Shown: positions 36,074 to 37,911 of the stretch, one piece after another
How positions within the stretch are numbered: the first letter of the stretch is position 1
How the letters are laid out: each line of letters opens with the position of its first letter
Source: Holosporaceae bacterium
Lineage (GTDB): Bacteria > Pseudomonadota > Alphaproteobacteria > UBA3830
Length of the DNA stretch: 37,911 bases
Direction of reading: 5' to 3'
Assembly: GCA_031276565.1 (NCBI GenBank)
Contig: JAISMS010000057.1
Span: forward strand, 1-37,911
Position numbers and translations under genes: made by a program
Notes under the pieces: model-generated
Told to the model about the DNA's origin: nothing
Database searches by the model: none
Seen by the model: the letters and a program-made list of their open reading frames with translations, nothing else

Positions 36074-36745
36074 CTAAATCAGTATGATTTTTTTGAATTC
36101 TTCAATTTTTAATCCGGCGCCTCCGACCAAAAGACCGTCTGCGTTTTTATATTGCGATATGCCTGCGGCATTTTCTCCGTTTACGGATCCTCCGTACAGC
36201 AGCGGAACGTCGCCGACGCGATTTCTGAGGAATTCGAGGGCAAATTCCGTTTCGTCCCGCGTCGGAGTTATTCCGGTTCCTATGCTCCAAACCGGTTCAT
36301 AGGCGAATATCGCTTTCCGCAGAGGCTCCTTCAGGAAAGGGGCAAGTTGCCGCTCCAATACTTCCTCTCGATTTTTCGGGTCTTTTTCGCCGACGCATAT
36401 GATCGGGATCAGATCGTTCGCTGCGGCGGCTTTGTATTTTTCGAAAATAATGTCGTCGGTTTCGTGGAAAATCGATCTTCTTTCGGAGTGTCCGAGGATT
36501 ACATAGCGACATCCCGCTTCTCTTAACAGTCGCGGACTGTTTTCTCCGGTAAAGGCGCCGCTTTCTTTCCAAAAGCAGTTTTGAGCGCCGATTTGATGGC
36601 GGAAATCTCGGAATTTTCCGATTAAAATCGCCGGAGGACAAATCACGATGACATTTTTCGGGGCGACGGAGTTTATTTCTCTAACGAATCGATCCGTAAA
36701 CTCGAAATCTCCGTTCATCTTCCAATTTGCCGCTATTATTTTCAT
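36074..36745 (-). CDS. tpiA: Triosephosphate isomerase
   Basis: MKIIAANWKMNGD from ATG at 36745; VILGHSERRSIF; FAYEPVWSIGTGITPT; LLYGGSVNGENAAGI. Confidence 0.97.
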   Translation of the reverse strand: MKIIAANWKMNGDFEFTDRFVREINSVAPKNVIVICPPAILIGKFRDFRHQIGAQNCFWKESGAFTGENSPRLLREAGCRYVILGHSERRSIFHETDDIIFEKYKAAAANDLIPIICVGEKDPKNREEVLERQLAPFLKEPLRKAIFAYEPVWSIGTGITPTRDETEFALEFLRNRVGDVPLLYGGSVNGENAAGISQYKNADGLLVGGAGLKIEEFKKIILI

Positions 36746-36809
36746 ATTTAAGTTGCTAGCCAAAACAAGTGCTAATAATATAGCGGCGGAGCAACGTAGG
36801 GAAGAGGCC

Positions 36810-37911
36810 ATGCTTGAATTTATAAGAAAACATTCGAATTCAATTGTCGTAAAGATTTTTTTGACAATTTTGGCGTTGACTTTTGTGCTGTTTTTTGGAG
36901 TTTCCGACGTTATACGTCGTCTTACGGGTAAAGACTATGTCGTTAAAGCGGGCAACTGTAAAATCAGTCCGGCGATGCTGAAAAACGAAAAGATAAAAAG
37001 GATTTCGGCGACGCCGAACCGGGCGGCGGATACGGACGATAAAGAGTTGACGATGAGCGTGATGCATCAGTTGATTTGGGAAAGCATCATTAAGCAGTTC
37101 TCCAAAGATTTCGGCATCGCGGTTTCGGACGAAACGGTAAAAAGATACATCGGCGGCATGACTTTGTTTCGGGATAAAAACGGCTGTTTTGACGCCGGTA
37201 TGCTGCGCGGATTTCTTCAGAAAATCAATGTTTCGGAGGCGGCATTTCTGGAGTCGTCCCGAAGGGACATAAGGGAAGCCATGATCAGGGCTTCATTTTT
37301 ATATGTTTCGACGGCAGCCGGAAGCGAAGGATTTGTGCAGGCCAATCTCGAGAAGAGAATCGTCAGTCTGGTAAGGTTGACGCCGTCTTCGTTTTCGATC
37401 AGGGAAACGCCTTCGGAAGAGGTTTTGAAGGAGTTTCACGCCGCTAACCCGGATTTATTCGCAACACAGGAAATACGCTCCTTCAGGGTGCTTGAATTAT
37501 CGGAATCTTCCGTCGCGCAGAATGTAACCGTCTCGGAAGAGGAAATACGGGAGGCCTATGAGGTTTCGGCGGAAAAGGAAGAGCGTTCCTTCGACGATAT
37601 GAAGCGGGGACTTGCGGATAATCTCAAACAGGAGAAAGTGCAGAGCGAAATCAACGATTTGACGCGCCGAATCGAGGATGCTTTGATGGCCGGGGAGGAC
37701 ATAGCCGAAACGGCCAAACAATTTAACCTGAAAGTTATGACTTTCAAAAAAGTGAAGGCCGACGGAAAGGACGAAAAATCACGTCCGGCACTGAAGAATC
37801 TTTCCTACGGGGACGATGTCATCGCCATAGCTTTTTCCATAGACGAAGGGACCGACAGTTCCTTTTCCGAAGCTTTGGATAATAAGAAAAATAAGGTTTA
37901 CTGGTCGGTAC
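36810..37911 (+). CDS. PpiD/SurA_N-type peptidyl-prolyl isomerase-like membrane-anchored protein, truncated by the window end
   Basis: My own translation from ATG at 36810: MLEFIRKHSNSIVVKIFLTILALTFVLFFGVSDVIRRLTGKDYVVKAGNCKISPAMLKNEK...; absent from the ORF track because it is open at the end. Confidence 0.75.
   Translation, partial: MLEFIRKHSNSIVVKIFLTILALTFVLFFGVSDVIRRLTGKDYVVKAGNCKISPAMLKNEKIKRISATPNRAADTDDKELTMSVMHQLIWESIIKQFSKDFGIAVSDETVKRYIGGMTLFRDKNGCFDAGMLRGFLQKINVSEAAFLESSRRDIREAMIRASFLYVSTAAGSEGFVQANLEKRIVSLVRLTPSSFSIRETPSEEVLKEFHAANPDLFATQEIRSFRVLELSESSVAQNVTVSEEEIREAYEVSAEKEERSFDDMKRGLADNLKQEKVQSEINDLTRRIEDALMAGEDIAETAKQFNLKVMTFKKVKADGKDEKSRPALKNLSYGDDVIAIAFSIDEGTDSSFSEALDNKKNKVYWSV

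Noticed and set aside
36749-36775. CIRCE-like (HrcA) operator in the tpiA/ppiD intergenic region
   Set aside because: Only the right half (aagtgctaa) resembles CIRCE; the left half does not match.

Overview
Mostly chromosomal bacterial DNA, probably from an alphaproteobacterium. The gene set suits a host-associated lineage, but that placement is inference. Housekeeping blocks: class A PBP, DUF721/DciA-like protein, HAD phosphatase, grpE, acyl-CoA thioesterase, carD, rimP-nusA-infB-rbfA, uvrD/pcrA, psd-pssA, map-radC, ruvX, tpiA and a ppiD-like gene cut by the window end. Accessory material between them: (i) an IS1595/IS1016-type transposase remnant whose terminal inverted repeats are still readable; (ii) a secreted BspA-type LRR gene whose 3' end runs into four ~105-bp tandem repeats with an A-B-A-B pattern; (iii) a divergent chaperone-usher pilus locus; (iv) small secreted proteins sharing an F-x-x-D-P-x-x-x-G motif; (v) a ~185-bp duplication of the uvrD 3' end; (vi) a tightly overlapping vgrG - MORN/YwqK-like - DUF4280 (PAAR-like) operon with no visible T6SS structural genes or toxin domain; (vii) a PAS/HisKA/HATPase kinase whose expected phospho-acceptor His is Asn (SNEFKTP). 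No convincing tRNA, rRNA or CRISPR was seen. The best candidates for something undescribed are the VgrG/MORN/DUF4280 cassette, the DPxxxG secreted repeat proteins and the H-box-less kinase. Family calls come from reading the translations, not from searches.
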